Below are positions 45,000-54,958 of a stretch of DNA of 64,000 nucleotides, piece after piece. The stretch's first letter is position 1. Each line of letters starts with the position of its first letter. The stretch covers positions 372,001-436,000 of the forward strand of contig CAVRIZ010000008.1 of NCBI GenBank assembly GCA_963721445.1. Reading direction: 5' to 3'. Origin of the DNA: DAIOEK01 sp963721445. GTDB lineage: Bacteria > Chloroflexota > Anaerolineae > Anaerolineales > Anaerolineaceae. Under the pieces are notes generated by a model. It was given only the letters and a program-made list of their open reading frames with translations, ran no database searches and was not told where the DNA came from. The translations under genes were made by a program, and so were the position numbers.

Positions 45000-46452
45000 T
45001 CATCTTTCGCTGTTATCCCACAACTCATTCAGTTCATCGAAAGACAGGTCAGATACCAATTTGCCATTCTTGCGGGCGGTCTCTTCAATATATCCAAACC
45101 GGCTGCGGAACTTCTGATTCGCCTTCCGCAAAGCACTCTCCGCATCGATCTTCCGCCAGCGGGCCAGATTAACCATCGCGAAGAACAGGTCGCCCAGCTC
45201 GTCCTCGTACTCTTCGGGTGTGACCGTTTCGGATAATTCCACCAGCTCTTCCCGGATCTTGTCCTGCACGCCCGCTTCATCCTTCCAATCGAAACCCACC
45301 CGGGCGGCCCGGTCCTGGATCTCCTGGGATTGGGATAACGCCGGAAAATTGAGCGGCACGCCATCCAACAAGGACTTCTTCTCACTACCGTCACTCGCTC
45401 TCTCGTCCGCTTTCAATTTCTCCCAATTGGATAAGTACATTGTCAACCCCATCCACTTTGACATTCCCAAACACATGCGGATGCCGGCGAATGATCTTGT
45501 CGTAGATCCGGCGCAGAATATCGACCATCGAGAAGTCGCCATTTTCGGTGCCGATCTGCGCATTCAGAACAATCTGGAGGAGTAGATCGCCAAATTCCTC
45601 CGCCATCTTCTCCGGGTCTTCCTGATCCATGGCGGAGAGCGTCTCGTAGGTCTCTTCCAATAAATGCTTGCGCAAAGAGGAATAGGTTTGTTCGCGATCC
45701 CAGGGACAGCCGTCCGGCGCGCGCAGATGGGCGATGATCTCCTGGAAAGCTTCAAAGGAACTGCCACTCTCGAGGGGAGGTACATACAGGGCGGTGGTGA
45801 TATCGATCCGGTCGCTGCGGTCGATCTCATAGAGGTGCAGCTCTTCGACCATCACTTCCGGCGTCCCGGCCGCGTGCACCAGTCTGACCGGATGCAGGTC
45901 AGGATAGACCGCGTTCAAGGTCATCTTCAATTCCGCGGCGACTGCCCGTGAGTAAATTTGGGTGAACAGGACGGGCATATCGGGCGGGTAATCCGGATGA
46001 TGTTTTTGTCCGACCTCGATCGCGTCCGCGAGAACCAGCCTGGGGAATGGATCCAATCCCAGGGCGGTACACACCGGTTCGATAAAGCTCAAACCTTCCA
46101 CGACCCGTACGGGGATCCCCTCCGACGTTGCCCTGCGGTAGATCTCGGGGCAGGTCGTCTCGGCCACGAAAGGATGTCCTGGAACCGCGTAGATGATCTC
46201 TCTGCCATCCCGCGCCAATCCCAGGATCGTCTCGATGATCTGGTCGTATACCTGCTTCAAATCGCTCGGAGGTTTCATAGAGCGAATCGAACGAATGGAC
46301 TGGTCGTCGCAGCGCTTGAACATCGCCACGACGGGATGCCGTTCTGTCCGGACATATATTTCGCTTGCCGCTTCGAGGATGTTCCGCGCCTGCACAGTCA
46401 GTAGGTCTGGTGAGCCCGGACCAAGTCCTAGTAAGATTATTTCGGGTTTCAT
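45000..46452 (-). CDS. mazG: MazG pyrophosphohydrolase with N-terminal tetrapyrrole-methylase-like domain, one frameshift
   Basis: Two ORFs (46452-45391 and 45563-45000) join into about 483 residues. Residues 1-220 resemble the S-adenosylmethionine-dependent tetrapyrrole methylase fold (G-L-G-P-G-S-P-D-L-L-T near 9-19, then V-P-G-H-P-F-V-A near 90). Then come two MazG NTP-pyrophosphohydrolase modules: one with L-L-E-E-T-Y-E-T and E-E-F-G-D-L-L-L-Q, the second with E-E-L-V-E-L-S-E and D-E-L-G-D-L-F-F-A-M. This is the YabN/MazG arrangement. Removing one base in the plus-strand ATAAG near 45433 joins D-N-V-L to S-N-W-E-K. It hydrolyses NTPs to monophosphates. A probable sequence error. Confidence 0.82.
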
Positions 46453-46698
46453 TTATTTTTCCAATGGATATATATTTGTTTGATTTTACCTCGAATAGAC
46501 TTTATAGTTAGTCGATGTATATCTCGGCATCCGATCAGTTCATTTTCAAGCAAAGTTCAGCTGGGAATTTGCCTTAAGTTGAAAAATTTACGAGAATATT
46601 ATTGGTTTCCTGGGCACAATCAGTTACAGTAGTTGATTAGACAGGCGATCAGTTGATTCGATCATGTCAATCAGCATGATATTCAGGAGATTTTCTGT

Positions 46699-49600
46699 AT
46701 GGCAAAACCTACACACAAGCAAACCGAACAGCCAGCTGATGAGAATCCTGCAACCCTGAACCAATATCAGGATCTGCAGGAGAGTGAAGCTCTTTATCGC
46801 GGATTGTTCGACCACATGCTGGACGGATTCGCCTTATGTCAAATGCTTTATTCTGATGGAATCCCCGTTGATTTCGTCTACCTCAGGGTAAACCCGGAGT
46901 TCGAACGACTAACCGGTTTAAAAGATGTGATCGGGAAAAATGTTACCGAGGTCATTCCGGGTATCCGGGAGACCAATCCGGAGTTATTTGAGATCTATGG
47001 CAGGGTCGCTCAGACAGGGATTGCAGAGAAATTTGAAACCTACCTGTCTGTCTTGCGGATCTGGTTTAGTGTCTCCGTTTACAGTCCTAAGAAAAATCAT
47101 TTTGTCGCCATTTTTGAAAACATCAACGAACGAAAAACTGCAGAACTCTCGCTTCGCAATTCTGAAGAACGATTCCGAGTGGTATCAGAAATCTTGAGCG
47201 ATGTGATCTTTGAATGGGACTTGCACGATAACATCCAATGGCTGGGTGGGATTGATGAATGGTTAGGTTACCCGCCTGGAGAATACCCGCGCACTTTGGA
47301 AGGATGGCGGTCGACCATTCATCCAGACGATCTTAAGAAGGTGGATGAATGTCGGGAAGAGGCTATGGTCAGCCAGGAACCCTTTATGGTGGAATATCGA
47401 ATTCAACATAAAAATGGAACCTGGCGCATGTGCCTTGCCCGGGGAATTTTAGTAAACGATCTTCAAAACCACCCTGAACGGATGGTTGGCAGCCTTACAG
47501 ACATCACAACTCAGAAAGAAATTGAAACAGTCTTGATACACCAGTCGTCAATCATGAATACGTTGATCAACTCGCCCAGGGATCTCGTTTTGTTTTTAGA
47601 TACTGAGGGGACGATTCTCAACATCAATCAGCTTGGTGCAATAGTATTTGGATTAACAAAGGAAGAATTGCTCGGAAAGAATATCTATTCCTTCGTGCCA
47701 GAACCCGAGCAAATCGAGCGACGGAGGATCGTTGCAGAAGTAATGCGGACAGGTATCCCTGCCCAGGTTGAAGACAATCGGGGTGATGTGCACATCTTGA
47801 ATCGGATCTATGTGACTAGGGATCCGATTTCGCAGGAAGTAATAGGTACAGCTGTGTTTGCCGAGGATATATCCGAAAGGAAAAAGAAAGAAGAGGAAAT
47901 CCGACAGTCTGAAGTTCGGTTCTCCACGATTTTTTCTTCCAGCCCGATCGCCATGCTCATCAGAGAGTTGGATAGCGGTCTAATTCTCGATGCGAATGAG
48001 GCCTATTTCCGCCTGGTGGAAGGAACCCGGGAGCAGATCATAGGAACCAAGGCAGACGGGTTGATGCTGAAAATGGATCCGGGAGCGTTACTCAAATTCG
48101 AACAGGAAATTCGAATTTCGGGGCGGGTCAGAAATCAGGAAGTCGGTTTTGAGACGCTCAAAGGGAATCATCGAACCATGTTAGTCTCGTATGAACCCAT
48201 TGAAATAAACGGAAATAATTGTATACTCGCATCCGCTCTGGATATCACGGCTTCCAAACAAATTGAACAGGCGATTAAGACCCAGGAAAATCTACTTCAC
48301 ATGACCGGTGAAATGGCGAAAATTGGGGGCTGGGAGTTTGATACAGCCACATTGAAAGGTACCTGGACAAAGGAAGTCGCGGAAATCCATGAACTTGATT
48401 CTTCTCTGGAGACAAATGTGGAGATGGGGGTAAGTTTTTATCCAGGTGAAGAGCGAAAGAAAATAGAAAACGCGATAAAGAACGCAATCGAAAATAGTAT
48501 CCCATATGACCTCACCCTTGAAATGGTGACAGCTAAAGGAAATCATAAGTGGGTCCGTACCATGGGGTTTCCCATCAAGGAAAACGACAGGGTCATTAAA
48601 GTAAGAGGGATTTTTCAGGATATCACTGAACAAAAGAAAGCTCTCGAAGCCGTTGAAGCCAGTGAAGAAAAGTTCAGAACACTCTTCGAAAAGTCACCGA
48701 TCGGTTTATCGTTAGCCGATAAAGACTGTCGATTTATCGACGCAAACAATTCTTTCTGCCAATTGCTCGGCTACTCAAAGGAAGAAATTGTACAAAAAAC
48801 GGTTGCAGATATCACCTTTGAAGATGATAAACCTAATTTGATCAGAAATTCTGAGGCGGTTCTTTCTGGTGCCAGCAAAGGATACAGCACAGAAAAACGG
48901 TATATCAGGAAGGATGGTTCCCCCATTTGGGTTGAGGTTACCACCGCCCCCATCACAGATAAACGCGGTAATTTTGTGTATGGGATGGGGATGGTAAATG
49001 ACATCAGTGAACGTAAGGTATCAGAAGAAAAGATTGCGACTCAATTACATCGTGTATCAGCCCTGCGCTCCATAGATACCGCAATCGCTTCCAGTTTTAA
49101 TTTGCAGGTGATCCTCCAGGTTTTACTGGAGAACGTCATCCAGGAATTAGGTGTAGATGCTGCATCTGTCTTACTCTTGAATCAAACCTTGAATGTATTT
49201 AATTATGGCGGGGGACGTGGTTTTTCCGGTAATTATTTCTCCCGATTCAATCTGAGAATGGGAGAAGAATATGCAGGTAGGGCGGCACTTGAGCGAAGCA
49301 TTATTCACATTCCAGATCTCAACCTGGTTGACTATCCGGTTAAAATGCGGGAATTGATCCAGGGAGAAGGATTTGTATCATTTTTCGCGGTACCTTTGAT
49401 CGCTAAAGGGAGGACCAACGGAGTTCTACAAATATTCCACAGATCCCCATTAAACCCAGATCCTGAGTGGATGGATTTCCTGGAGACGCTGGCAGGTCAG
49501 ACCGCGATTGCCATCGACAACACCCACCTTTTCACCGAATTGCAGCAATCCAATATCGAACTTACCATGGCATATGACGCAACCATCGAAGGCTGGTCGG

Positions 49601-50121
49601 GAGCCCTGGATCTGCGTGATAAAGAGACGGAAGGTCACACACAGCGGGTGACAGAACAAAGTCTGGAATTGGCACGTTTGTTAGGCATTTCTGACTCAGA
49701 ACTGATCCATATCCGGCGTGGAACCTTATTACATGACATCGGAAAAATGGGTGTGCCTGACGCAATCCTCCACAAACCTGGTCCCCTGACAGATGAGGAG
49801 TGGGTTCTCATGCGTAAGCATCCGCAATTTGCCTATGATCTGATATCATCGATCAATTTCTTGCGACCAGCGGCTGATATTCCATATTGTCATCATGAAA
49901 AATGGGATGGATCCGGATACCCAAGGGGACTAAAGCAAGATCAAATTCCTCTGGCAGCAAGGTTATTCACCGTAGTTGATGTTTGGGATGCCATAACCAA
50001 TGAACGACCTTATCGAAAAGCCTGGCCAAGGGAAGAGGCATTGGAATATATGAGGGCCCAGGCTGGTAAACATTTCGATCCAACTGTTGTGAATGTATTC
50101 TTGGACATGATTTTGAATTAA
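46699..50121 (+). CDS. Multi-PAS/GAF sensor with HD-GYP output (c-di-GMP phosphodiesterase type)
   Basis: A 1140-residue soluble signalling protein with no clear transmembrane helix. About six PAS/PAC domains occupy residues 20-775 (repeated S-E-x-R-F-x-x-(V/I/L)-F and D-I-S-E-R-K type endings), then a GAF domain (about 790-950) and an HD-GYP domain (about 965-1140). The latter has H-D-I-G-K-M-G-V-P, H-H-E-K-W-D-G-S-G-Y-P and the V-V-D-V-W-D-A-I-T-N segment. HD-GYP enzymes with these residues cleave c-di-GMP. Start at ATG 46699 with GGAG upstream. It stands alone with a terminator downstream; no response regulator or diguanylate cyclase is adjacent. Confidence 0.9.
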   Translation: MAKPTHKQTEQPADENPATLNQYQDLQESEALYRGLFDHMLDGFALCQMLYSDGIPVDFVYLRVNPEFERLTGLKDVIGKNVTEVIPGIRETNPELFEIYGRVAQTGIAEKFETYLSVLRIWFSVSVYSPKKNHFVAIFENINERKTAELSLRNSEERFRVVSEILSDVIFEWDLHDNIQWLGGIDEWLGYPPGEYPRTLEGWRSTIHPDDLKKVDECREEAMVSQEPFMVEYRIQHKNGTWRMCLARGILVNDLQNHPERMVGSLTDITTQKEIETVLIHQSSIMNTLINSPRDLVLFLDTEGTILNINQLGAIVFGLTKEELLGKNIYSFVPEPEQIERRRIVAEVMRTGIPAQVEDNRGDVHILNRIYVTRDPISQEVIGTAVFAEDISERKKKEEEIRQSEVRFSTIFSSSPIAMLIRELDSGLILDANEAYFRLVEGTREQIIGTKADGLMLKMDPGALLKFEQEIRISGRVRNQEVGFETLKGNHRTMLVSYEPIEINGNNCILASALDITASKQIEQAIKTQENLLHMTGEMAKIGGWEFDTATLKGTWTKEVAEIHELDSSLETNVEMGVSFYPGEERKKIENAIKNAIENSIPYDLTLEMVTAKGNHKWVRTMGFPIKENDRVIKVRGIFQDITEQKKALEAVEASEEKFRTLFEKSPIGLSLADKDCRFIDANNSFCQLLGYSKEEIVQKTVADITFEDDKPNLIRNSEAVLSGASKGYSTEKRYIRKDGSPIWVEVTTAPITDKRGNFVYGMGMVNDISERKVSEEKIATQLHRVSALRSIDTAIASSFNLQVILQVLLENVIQELGVDAASVLLLNQTLNVFNYGGGRGFSGNYFSRFNLRMGEEYAGRAALERSIIHIPDLNLVDYPVKMRELIQGEGFVSFFAVPLIAKGRTNGVLQIFHRSPLNPDPEWMDFLETLAGQTAIAIDNTHLFTELQQSNIELTMAYDATIEGWSGALDLRDKETEGHTQRVTEQSLELARLLGISDSELIHIRRGTLLHDIGKMGVPDAILHKPGPLTDEEWVLMRKHPQFAYDLISSINFLRPAADIPYCHHEKWDGSGYPRGLKQDQIPLAARLFTVVDVWDAITNERPYRKAWPREEALEYMRAQAGKHFDPTVVNVFLDMILN

Positions 50122-50243
50122 ACCAACTGATTCAGCCCAAGACACTCTCCAATCAATAGTAAGTGGGGATAATAAATACAAAATCAACTTCCCTGATTTG
50201 TCATTGTATGTGTAGTAATCGGCCAAAGTATTCATATCAAACA

Positions 50244-50274
50244 ACAAAGCCCATTTGCATGGGCTTTGTTTATA
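50244..50274. terminator. Terminator between the HD-GYP gene and rpsI
   Basis: A 10-bp stem ACAAAGCCCA / TGGGCTTTGT with loop TTTGCA, then TTATATATTTT on the + strand. T residues (TTGTTTG) also follow on the - strand, so both convergent genes may use it. Confidence 0.8.
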
Positions 50275-50297
50275 TATTTTGGATAGAACGGAAATCT

Positions 50298-50693
50298 CTA
50301 GCGTTTGGTGTAAGTAGGTGCCTTACGGGCTCGTTTGAGACCGGGTTTCTTACGTTCCTTGATCCGTGGATCACGGGTGAGGAAACCACCTTTGCGCATG
50401 GTGGGAACCAGTTCGGGGTCAAGCTTGGTCAATGCACGAGCCAGACCGAGTTGAACTGCGTCTGTCTGACCGGTGACGCCACCACCCATCACCTTTACGG
50501 TGATATCATACTGAACACGATCGTGACCAGCGGCTACCAGGGGAGCGAGAATGGCATCGAGGTCGCCAATCCGGGTGAAATAATCTTCCCCGGTTTTTTC
50601 ATTGACCACAATTCTTCCAGAGCCACTCATTAAACGAACACGGGCGGTGCTTTCTTTACGGCGCCCAATTCCTTCATAATACTGAACTGTCAT
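50298..50693 (-). CDS. rpsI: 30S ribosomal protein S9
   Basis: A 131-residue S9 of normal length. Y-Y-E-G-I-G-R-R-K-E-S-T-A-R-V-R near the start, G-G-G-V-T-G-Q-T-D-A-V-Q-L-G-L-A-R-A-L in the middle, and the basic R-K-A-P-T-Y-T-K-R C-terminus that reaches the ribosomal P site. Last gene of the cluster, 12 nt after rplM, as in most bacteria. Confidence 0.98.
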   Translation of the reverse strand: MTVQYYEGIGRRKESTARVRLMSGSGRIVVNEKTGEDYFTRIGDLDAILAPLVAAGHDRVQYDITVKVMGGGVTGQTDAVQLGLARALTKLDPELVPTMRKGGFLTRDPRIKERKKPGLKRARKAPTYTKR

Positions 50694-50705
50694 GCTGCCA
50701 CTCCT

Positions 50706-51131
50706 TTATTCAGCTGCTTCGGTGATCTGCGCAGCGTGGGGATGCTGTGCTTCAGGATATACACGAAGTTTCTTGATGATCTCACGTCCAACTTTATTAT
50801 GTGGGATCATTCCCCAAACTGCATGCCGAATGACCAGATCCGGTCGATTACGAAGCTGTTCTTTCAAGCTGGTCGCCTTCAAACCACCGGGATACCCGGA
50901 GTGTGAATAATAATACTTTTCCACCAACCGGTTGCCGGTAACGACGATATGGGCTGCATTGATGACGATCACGGAATCACCCATCGGTACACCCGGGGTA
51001 AAGGTTGGTTTGTTTTTTCCAAGCAACAGGGAAGCGATCTGGGTGGCAACGCGACCTAAAGTCTGCTCGTTGGCGTCCACGACAACCCAATTGCGTTCGA
51101 TATTTCCTTTTAGGACGTAGGTCTTGTCCAC
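50706..51131 (-). CDS. rplM: 50S ribosomal protein L13
   Basis: A 141-residue early-assembly 23S-binding protein. W-V-V-V-D-A-N-E-Q-T-L-G-R-V-A-T near residues 15-30, Y-Y-Y-S-H-S-G-Y-P-G-G and A-V-W-G-M-I-P-H-N-K-V-G-R are diagnostic. It follows truA by about 48 nt and is paired with rpsI. Confidence 0.98.
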   Translation of the reverse strand: MDKTYVLKGNIERNWVVVDANEQTLGRVATQIASLLLGKNKPTFTPGVPMGDSVIVINAAHIVVTGNRLVEKYYYSHSGYPGGLKATSLKEQLRNRPDLVIRHAVWGMIPHNKVGREIIKKLRVYPEAQHPHAAQITEAAE

Positions 51132-51179
51132 TTTATTCTCTCCACAAGCTAAGCTTAGTAAATTTACACGTTTTCGTTA

Positions 51180-51917
51180 CTACTCGCCGTACTGAACGCT
51201 GGTCAATTCCAAACCATGAGCAGGAGCGATCCCGGGAAATTCCGGTAATCCTTCTTCCAGGTTTGCAGCCAGCCGTTGGATGTCTGCCCTTCCTGTGGCA
51301 ATCACCACTTGGACATAGACCAACCTCCTCACCATGTGATAGAGAAAGGCATTTGCCCGAACGGTGTACCACGTCAGGTTTCCATCCATTTGCCACTCTG
51401 ACCGGAGAATGGTTCTGACTGTATTGCCGCTGGGGCGGGGTGGGTTCCCGAAAGCGGTAAAGTCATGTTCTCCGAGAAAGAGGATGGCTACTCGTTGAAG
51501 CAAGGTCAAGTCCAGAGGCTCTTCCATTCGCCAGGTATTTCGTTCCATTATGGGGAACCGCACAGGATCGATGAGGATCCGATAGCGGTACTCCCGACTG
51601 GAAGCACCATAACGAGGATGGAAGTCGGCTTTGGTTTCGTAAACCTGCCTGGCGGAAATATCCATCGGGAGGTTCGCGTTCAAAGCCTGTCGCAACGAGG
51701 TTGGTTCATGCTTCCAATCAAGATCGAATGCAATCACCTGCCCCGTAGCATGCACACCGGTATCGGTTCGACCTGCGCTGAGAATGGATTTCCCATTCCA
51801 GCCGATCTTCCGGAGTGCGCCTTCCACTTCACCTTGCACGGATCGAGCGTTTTTTTGACGCTGATATCCGAGGAAATCCGTGCCATCGTAAGCGAGTATC
51901 ACTTGGTAACGTGCCAT
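51180..51917 (-). CDS. truA: tRNA pseudouridine(38-40) synthase TruA
   Basis: A 245-residue pseudouridine synthase. The catalytic Asp lies in A-G-R-T-D-T-G-V-H-A near residues 48-57, after the N-terminal A-Y-D-G-T-D-F-L-G-Y-Q. The tail has F-L-Y-H-M-V-R-R-L-V. It modifies the anticodon arm of many tRNAs. Located between rplQ and rplM, as in Firmicutes and Chloroflexota-type clusters. Confidence 0.95.
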   Translation of the reverse strand: MARYQVILAYDGTDFLGYQRQKNARSVQGEVEGALRKIGWNGKSILSAGRTDTGVHATGQVIAFDLDWKHEPTSLRQALNANLPMDISARQVYETKADFHPRYGASSREYRYRILIDPVRFPIMERNTWRMEEPLDLTLLQRVAILFLGEHDFTAFGNPPRPSGNTVRTILRSEWQMDGNLTWYTVRANAFLYHMVRRLVYVQVVIATGRADIQRLAANLEEGLPEFPGIAPAHGLELTSVQYGE

Positions 51918-51980
51918 CCGATTCAGCCCTTCCGGACGAAACGGATCCCCGATTGCTCAGGGAAATCCTGCAACGCAGGA

Positions 51981-52361
51981 TTATTCTTCAACCAGTTCAA
52001 TGATCACCATTTCGGCGGCATCGCCGAGACGTGGCCCAAGCTTGAGCGTGCGGGTATAACCGCCATTTCTCTTGCTATAGCGAGGTCCAAGATCATCAAA
52101 CAACTTCTTGACAGTTTCGGGCGCATTGCCCAGATCGCGGGCAGCCAGACGACGGGCATTGACTTTTTCAATATCCGTTTTGGCCGCGCTATTGCGAGCC
52201 AGGGTGATCAGCTTTTCAGCTTCGCCACGGATCGCTGCCGCTTTGGCTTTTGTCGTTGTGATCCGTTCGTGCTCGAACAATTGACGGATCAAGGTGCGGC
52301 GTAACGCTGTCCGTTCATCTTTACCACGACTTAATCGATATCCTGCTACCTGATGTCGCAT
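51981..52361 (-). CDS. rplQ: 50S ribosomal protein L17
   Basis: A 126-residue protein with the universal L17 start M-R-H-Q-V-A-G-Y-R-L-S-R, then R-T-A-L-R-R-T-L-I-R-Q-L-F-E-H-E-R-I-T-T-T, and the G-G-Y-T-R-T-L-K segment. It follows rpoA, the standard end of the alpha operon. Confidence 0.98.
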   Translation of the reverse strand: MRHQVAGYRLSRGKDERTALRRTLIRQLFEHERITTTKAKAAAIRGEAEKLITLARNSAAKTDIEKVNARRLAARDLGNAPETVKKLFDDLGPRYSKRNGGYTRTLKLGPRLGDAAEMVIIELVEE

Positions 52362-52366
52362 CTTAA

Positions 52367-53332
52367 TTACTCCACATCTTTTTCGTCATGCAGAAAGCCC
52401 TTTTCCAACATCTTTTCGCGGAGCTCATCCAAGCTTTTTTCGCCGAAGTTGCGGATGGACATGACTGCGTCATCACCCTTTTCCAATAATTCCAGGACAT
52501 CACCAACATTGGTAATGCCGGTCCGTTTCAAGGAGTTGAATACCCGAACGGAAAGGTCAAGGTTTTCAATAGGTGTCTCGGCAGCTTCGCTGGTAATGCG
52601 AGTGCCGGCATATTCTTTTTCCACACCCAGATCGGTAATATCTTCGCTGACGCCTGCCAAAAATCGCAGGTGTTCAATTAGAACGACAGAAGAAGTCCCC
52701 AATGCTTTTTCGGGGGAGACAGTACCATCAGTCCAAATTTCCAATTCGAGTTTATCAAAACTGGTACTCTGACCAACACGGGCAGAACGAACATTCCAGT
52801 TTACTCTTTTGACAGGGCTGAAGATCGCATCCACAGGAAGTTCACCAATTGGAAGCTTGCTGCTGCGTTCGGTCGCCGGAGAATATCCACGACCGCGTTC
52901 TATTGTGAGATCGATCTCAAGATGGGTGTTCTTGTCATCCACTGTAAATAAATACAGGTCCGGATTGACAATTTCAATCTCTGCAGGAGTCTTGATATCT
53001 GCAGCGGTAACCACACCTTCACCTTTAACATCGAGGTGCATGGTGGCAACATCCACATCAAATAATTTGAGGCGGATTTGCTTAATTTGCAGCATCACCT
53101 GGATCACATCTTCCCGTACACCAGGAATGTCACTAAATTCATGTTGTACGTCTGTGACCCGTATGGATGTCACCGCGGCGCCGTCCAGCGAGGACAGCAG
53201 GACTCTGCGAAGAGCGTTGCCGAGTGTAACGCCGAAACCGCGTTCCAATGGGCTTACGACAAATTTGCCATAATTCCGGGCTTCCGCTTCACGCTCAACT
53301 TTGGGCGTAACCATGTTGCTTAGACCAGTCAC
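52367..53332 (-). CDS. rpoA: RNA polymerase subunit alpha
   Basis: About 321 residues. N-terminal dimerisation domain with P-L-E-R-G-F-G-V-T-L-G-N-A-L-R-R-V-L-L-S-S near 30-50, and a C-terminal domain with L-D-L-S-V-R-V-F-N-S-L-K-R-T-G-I and G-E-K-S-L-D-E-L that contacts UP elements and activators. The frame is open to 53365. I chose GTG 53332, because AGGG sits about 8 nt upstream; ATG 53314 is an alternative. Located in the alpha operon after rpsD. Confidence 0.97.
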   Translation of the reverse strand: MTGLSNMVTPKVEREAEARNYGKFVVSPLERGFGVTLGNALRRVLLSSLDGAAVTSIRVTDVQHEFSDIPGVREDVIQVMLQIKQIRLKLFDVDVATMHLDVKGEGVVTAADIKTPAEIEIVNPDLYLFTVDDKNTHLEIDLTIERGRGYSPATERSSKLPIGELPVDAIFSPVKRVNWNVRSARVGQSTSFDKLELEIWTDGTVSPEKALGTSSVVLIEHLRFLAGVSEDITDLGVEKEYAGTRITSEAAETPIENLDLSVRVFNSLKRTGITNVGDVLELLEKGDDAVMSIRNFGEKSLDELREKMLEKGFLHDEKDVE

Positions 53333-53388
53333 TTTCAATCCCTCTTGCCAATACACCCTGAACAACCGCGTATCAGCACTAGTTGGTT

Positions 53389-54027
53389 TTAGCGAGAGTA
53401 GTACTCGACGATGAGCTGTTCATTGAGGTTTCCATCAACTTCAGCTCGTTCCGGCAAGCGTAGCACTCGCCCCGACAGGTTTTTCAGGTCCCGTTCCAAC
53501 CAGGTGGGAGCATTGCGAGTATCAGCGAGATCGCGCAATTCCTTGAAATAGGTTGAATCGAGGGAACCTGCCCGTACGACGATTTGATCGCCCGGGTGAA
53601 GCAGCATGGAAGGAATATCAGTGCGGCGTTCGTTTACCATGAAATGACCATGTGTGACCAATTCACGAGCTTGTGCACGATTAACCGCATATCCCATGCG
53701 AAATACCACATTATCCAAACGAGTTTCCAAAATTTGGAGCATGTTTAAGCCTGTCATACCGCGATGGCGCGAGGCCAGACCGTAGAAGCGGCGGAACTGG
53801 CGTTCGAAAACGCCGTATACGCGCCGGGCTTTCTGCTTTGCACGCAGTTGCTTGGAATAGTCAGAGGCGCGATCACCACCACGAGAGCCGGTCCGACCAT
53901 GTTGGCCGGGGGCAAATCCGCGACGATCAAACGCGCACTTGGGAGTAAAACAACGTTCACCCTTGAGAAAAAGTTTTTCACCTTCACGCCGGCAGAGTTT
54001 GCAAACCGGACCAATATATTTAGCCAT
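53389..54027 (-). CDS. rpsD: 30S ribosomal protein S4
   Basis: A 212-residue primary 16S-binding protein. The N-terminal CKLCRREGEKLFLKGERC segment is a zinc-type form with four cysteines (C9, C12, C26, C31 by count). The S4 RNA-binding region has R-L-D-N-V-V-F-R-M-G-Y, H-G-H-F-M-V-N and the end E-Q-L-I-V-E-Y-Y-S-R. Typical alpha-operon position between rpsK and rpoA. Confidence 0.98.
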   Translation of the reverse strand: MAKYIGPVCKLCRREGEKLFLKGERCFTPKCAFDRRGFAPGQHGRTGSRGGDRASDYSKQLRAKQKARRVYGVFERQFRRFYGLASRHRGMTGLNMLQILETRLDNVVFRMGYAVNRAQARELVTHGHFMVNERRTDIPSMLLHPGDQIVVRAGSLDSTYFKELRDLADTRNAPTWLERDLKNLSGRVLRLPERAEVDGNLNEQLIVEYYSR

Positions 54028-54053
54028 ATCGTTATTCCCTCACTTATTCCTGA

Positions 54054-54458
54054 TCACACACGGCGTTTCTTGGGTGGACGGCAGCCGTTGTGGGGTACCG
54101 GGGTGATATCCGCAATGGAATGCACCCGCATGCCTAGCGCTTGTACAGCGCGGATAGCAGATTCACGGCCGGGACCAGGACCTTTGATAAATACATCCAC
54201 TTCCTGGATACCCATCGATACGCCTGCTTTGATCGCCTGTTCGGCTGCCAGACGGGCAGCGAAAGGAGTGCTCTTACGAGAGCCTTTGAAGCCTGCAGAA
54301 CCTGCGCTACCCCAACAAACAGCATTACCTTGCTGATCAGTGATCGTCACAATGGTATTGTTGAAAGAGGCATAGATGTGAACCTGCCCTGAAGACAGTG
54401 TGCGTTTAACTTTTCGCGCACCGGTTGTTCGTCTTGTCGAGCGTACGTTTTGTGCCAT
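54054..54458 (-). CDS. rpsK: 30S ribosomal protein S11
   Basis: A 134-residue S11. Signatures: H-I-Y-A-S-F-N-N-T-I-V-T-I-T-D, S-A-G-S-A-G-F-K-G-S-R-K-S-T-P-F-A-A and the tail I-T-P-V-P-H-N-G-C-R-P-P-K-K-R-R-V. It forms the mRNA exit platform with S7 and S18. Starts 27 nt upstream of rpsD. Confidence 0.98.
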   Translation of the reverse strand: MAQNVRSTRRTTGARKVKRTLSSGQVHIYASFNNTIVTITDQQGNAVCWGSAGSAGFKGSRKSTPFAARLAAEQAIKAGVSMGIQEVDVFIKGPGPGRESAIRAVQALGMRVHSIADITPVPHNGCRPPKKRRV

Positions 54459-54562
54459 AAATCCTCACTATAGTTTCAATTTACAAAGTGCCAGGCGAAT
54501 CCACACCTCAGGCAGCCGTCGGGATGAGGGACCCGTACCGGGGTGATGGATTCTGCGCCAGC

Positions 54563-54952
54563 TTATTTCTTGCCGGCTCCGCGGCGGCGACCACGACCCG
54601 CAACTGTCTTTTTGGGACCTTTGCATGTGCGTGCATTGGTGCGTGTGCGTTGACCACGGCATGGAAGATTTCGGCGGTGGCGCATGCCACGGTAACAACC
54701 GATCTCGACCAGTCGTTTGATATTCATGGTCACTTCACGACGCAAATCGCCTTCTACTTTGAAATTCTTAGAAATAAACTCGCGCAGTAACGCGGCTTCC
54801 GCCTCGCTCAGGTCTTTCACGCGGATATCCGGATTAACACCAGTCTCTTTAATGATTTTCCGGGCTCGGGTTGGCCCGATTCCGAAAATATACGTTAGAC
54901 CGATTTCGACACGCTTATTGCGCGGGAGATCAACACCTTCAATTCTCGCCAT
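54563..54952 (-). CDS. rpsM: 30S ribosomal protein S13
   Basis: A 129-residue S13. M-A-R-I-E-G-V-D-L-P-R-N-K-R, the helix-hairpin segment T-Y-I-F-G-I-G-P-T-R-A-R-K-I, and the C-terminal R-G-Q-R-T-R-T-N-A-R-T-C-K-G-P-K basic tail. It bridges to the 50S subunit and contacts P-site tRNA. The stop codon is TAA at the left end; about 105 nt separate it from rpsK. rpmJ ends only 6 nt upstream. Confidence 0.98.
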   Translation of the reverse strand: MARIEGVDLPRNKRVEIGLTYIFGIGPTRARKIIKETGVNPDIRVKDLSEAEAALLREFISKNFKVEGDLRREVTMNIKRLVEIGCYRGMRHRRNLPCRGQRTRTNARTCKGPKKTVAGRGRRRGAGKK

Positions 54953-54958
54953 ATCTTA

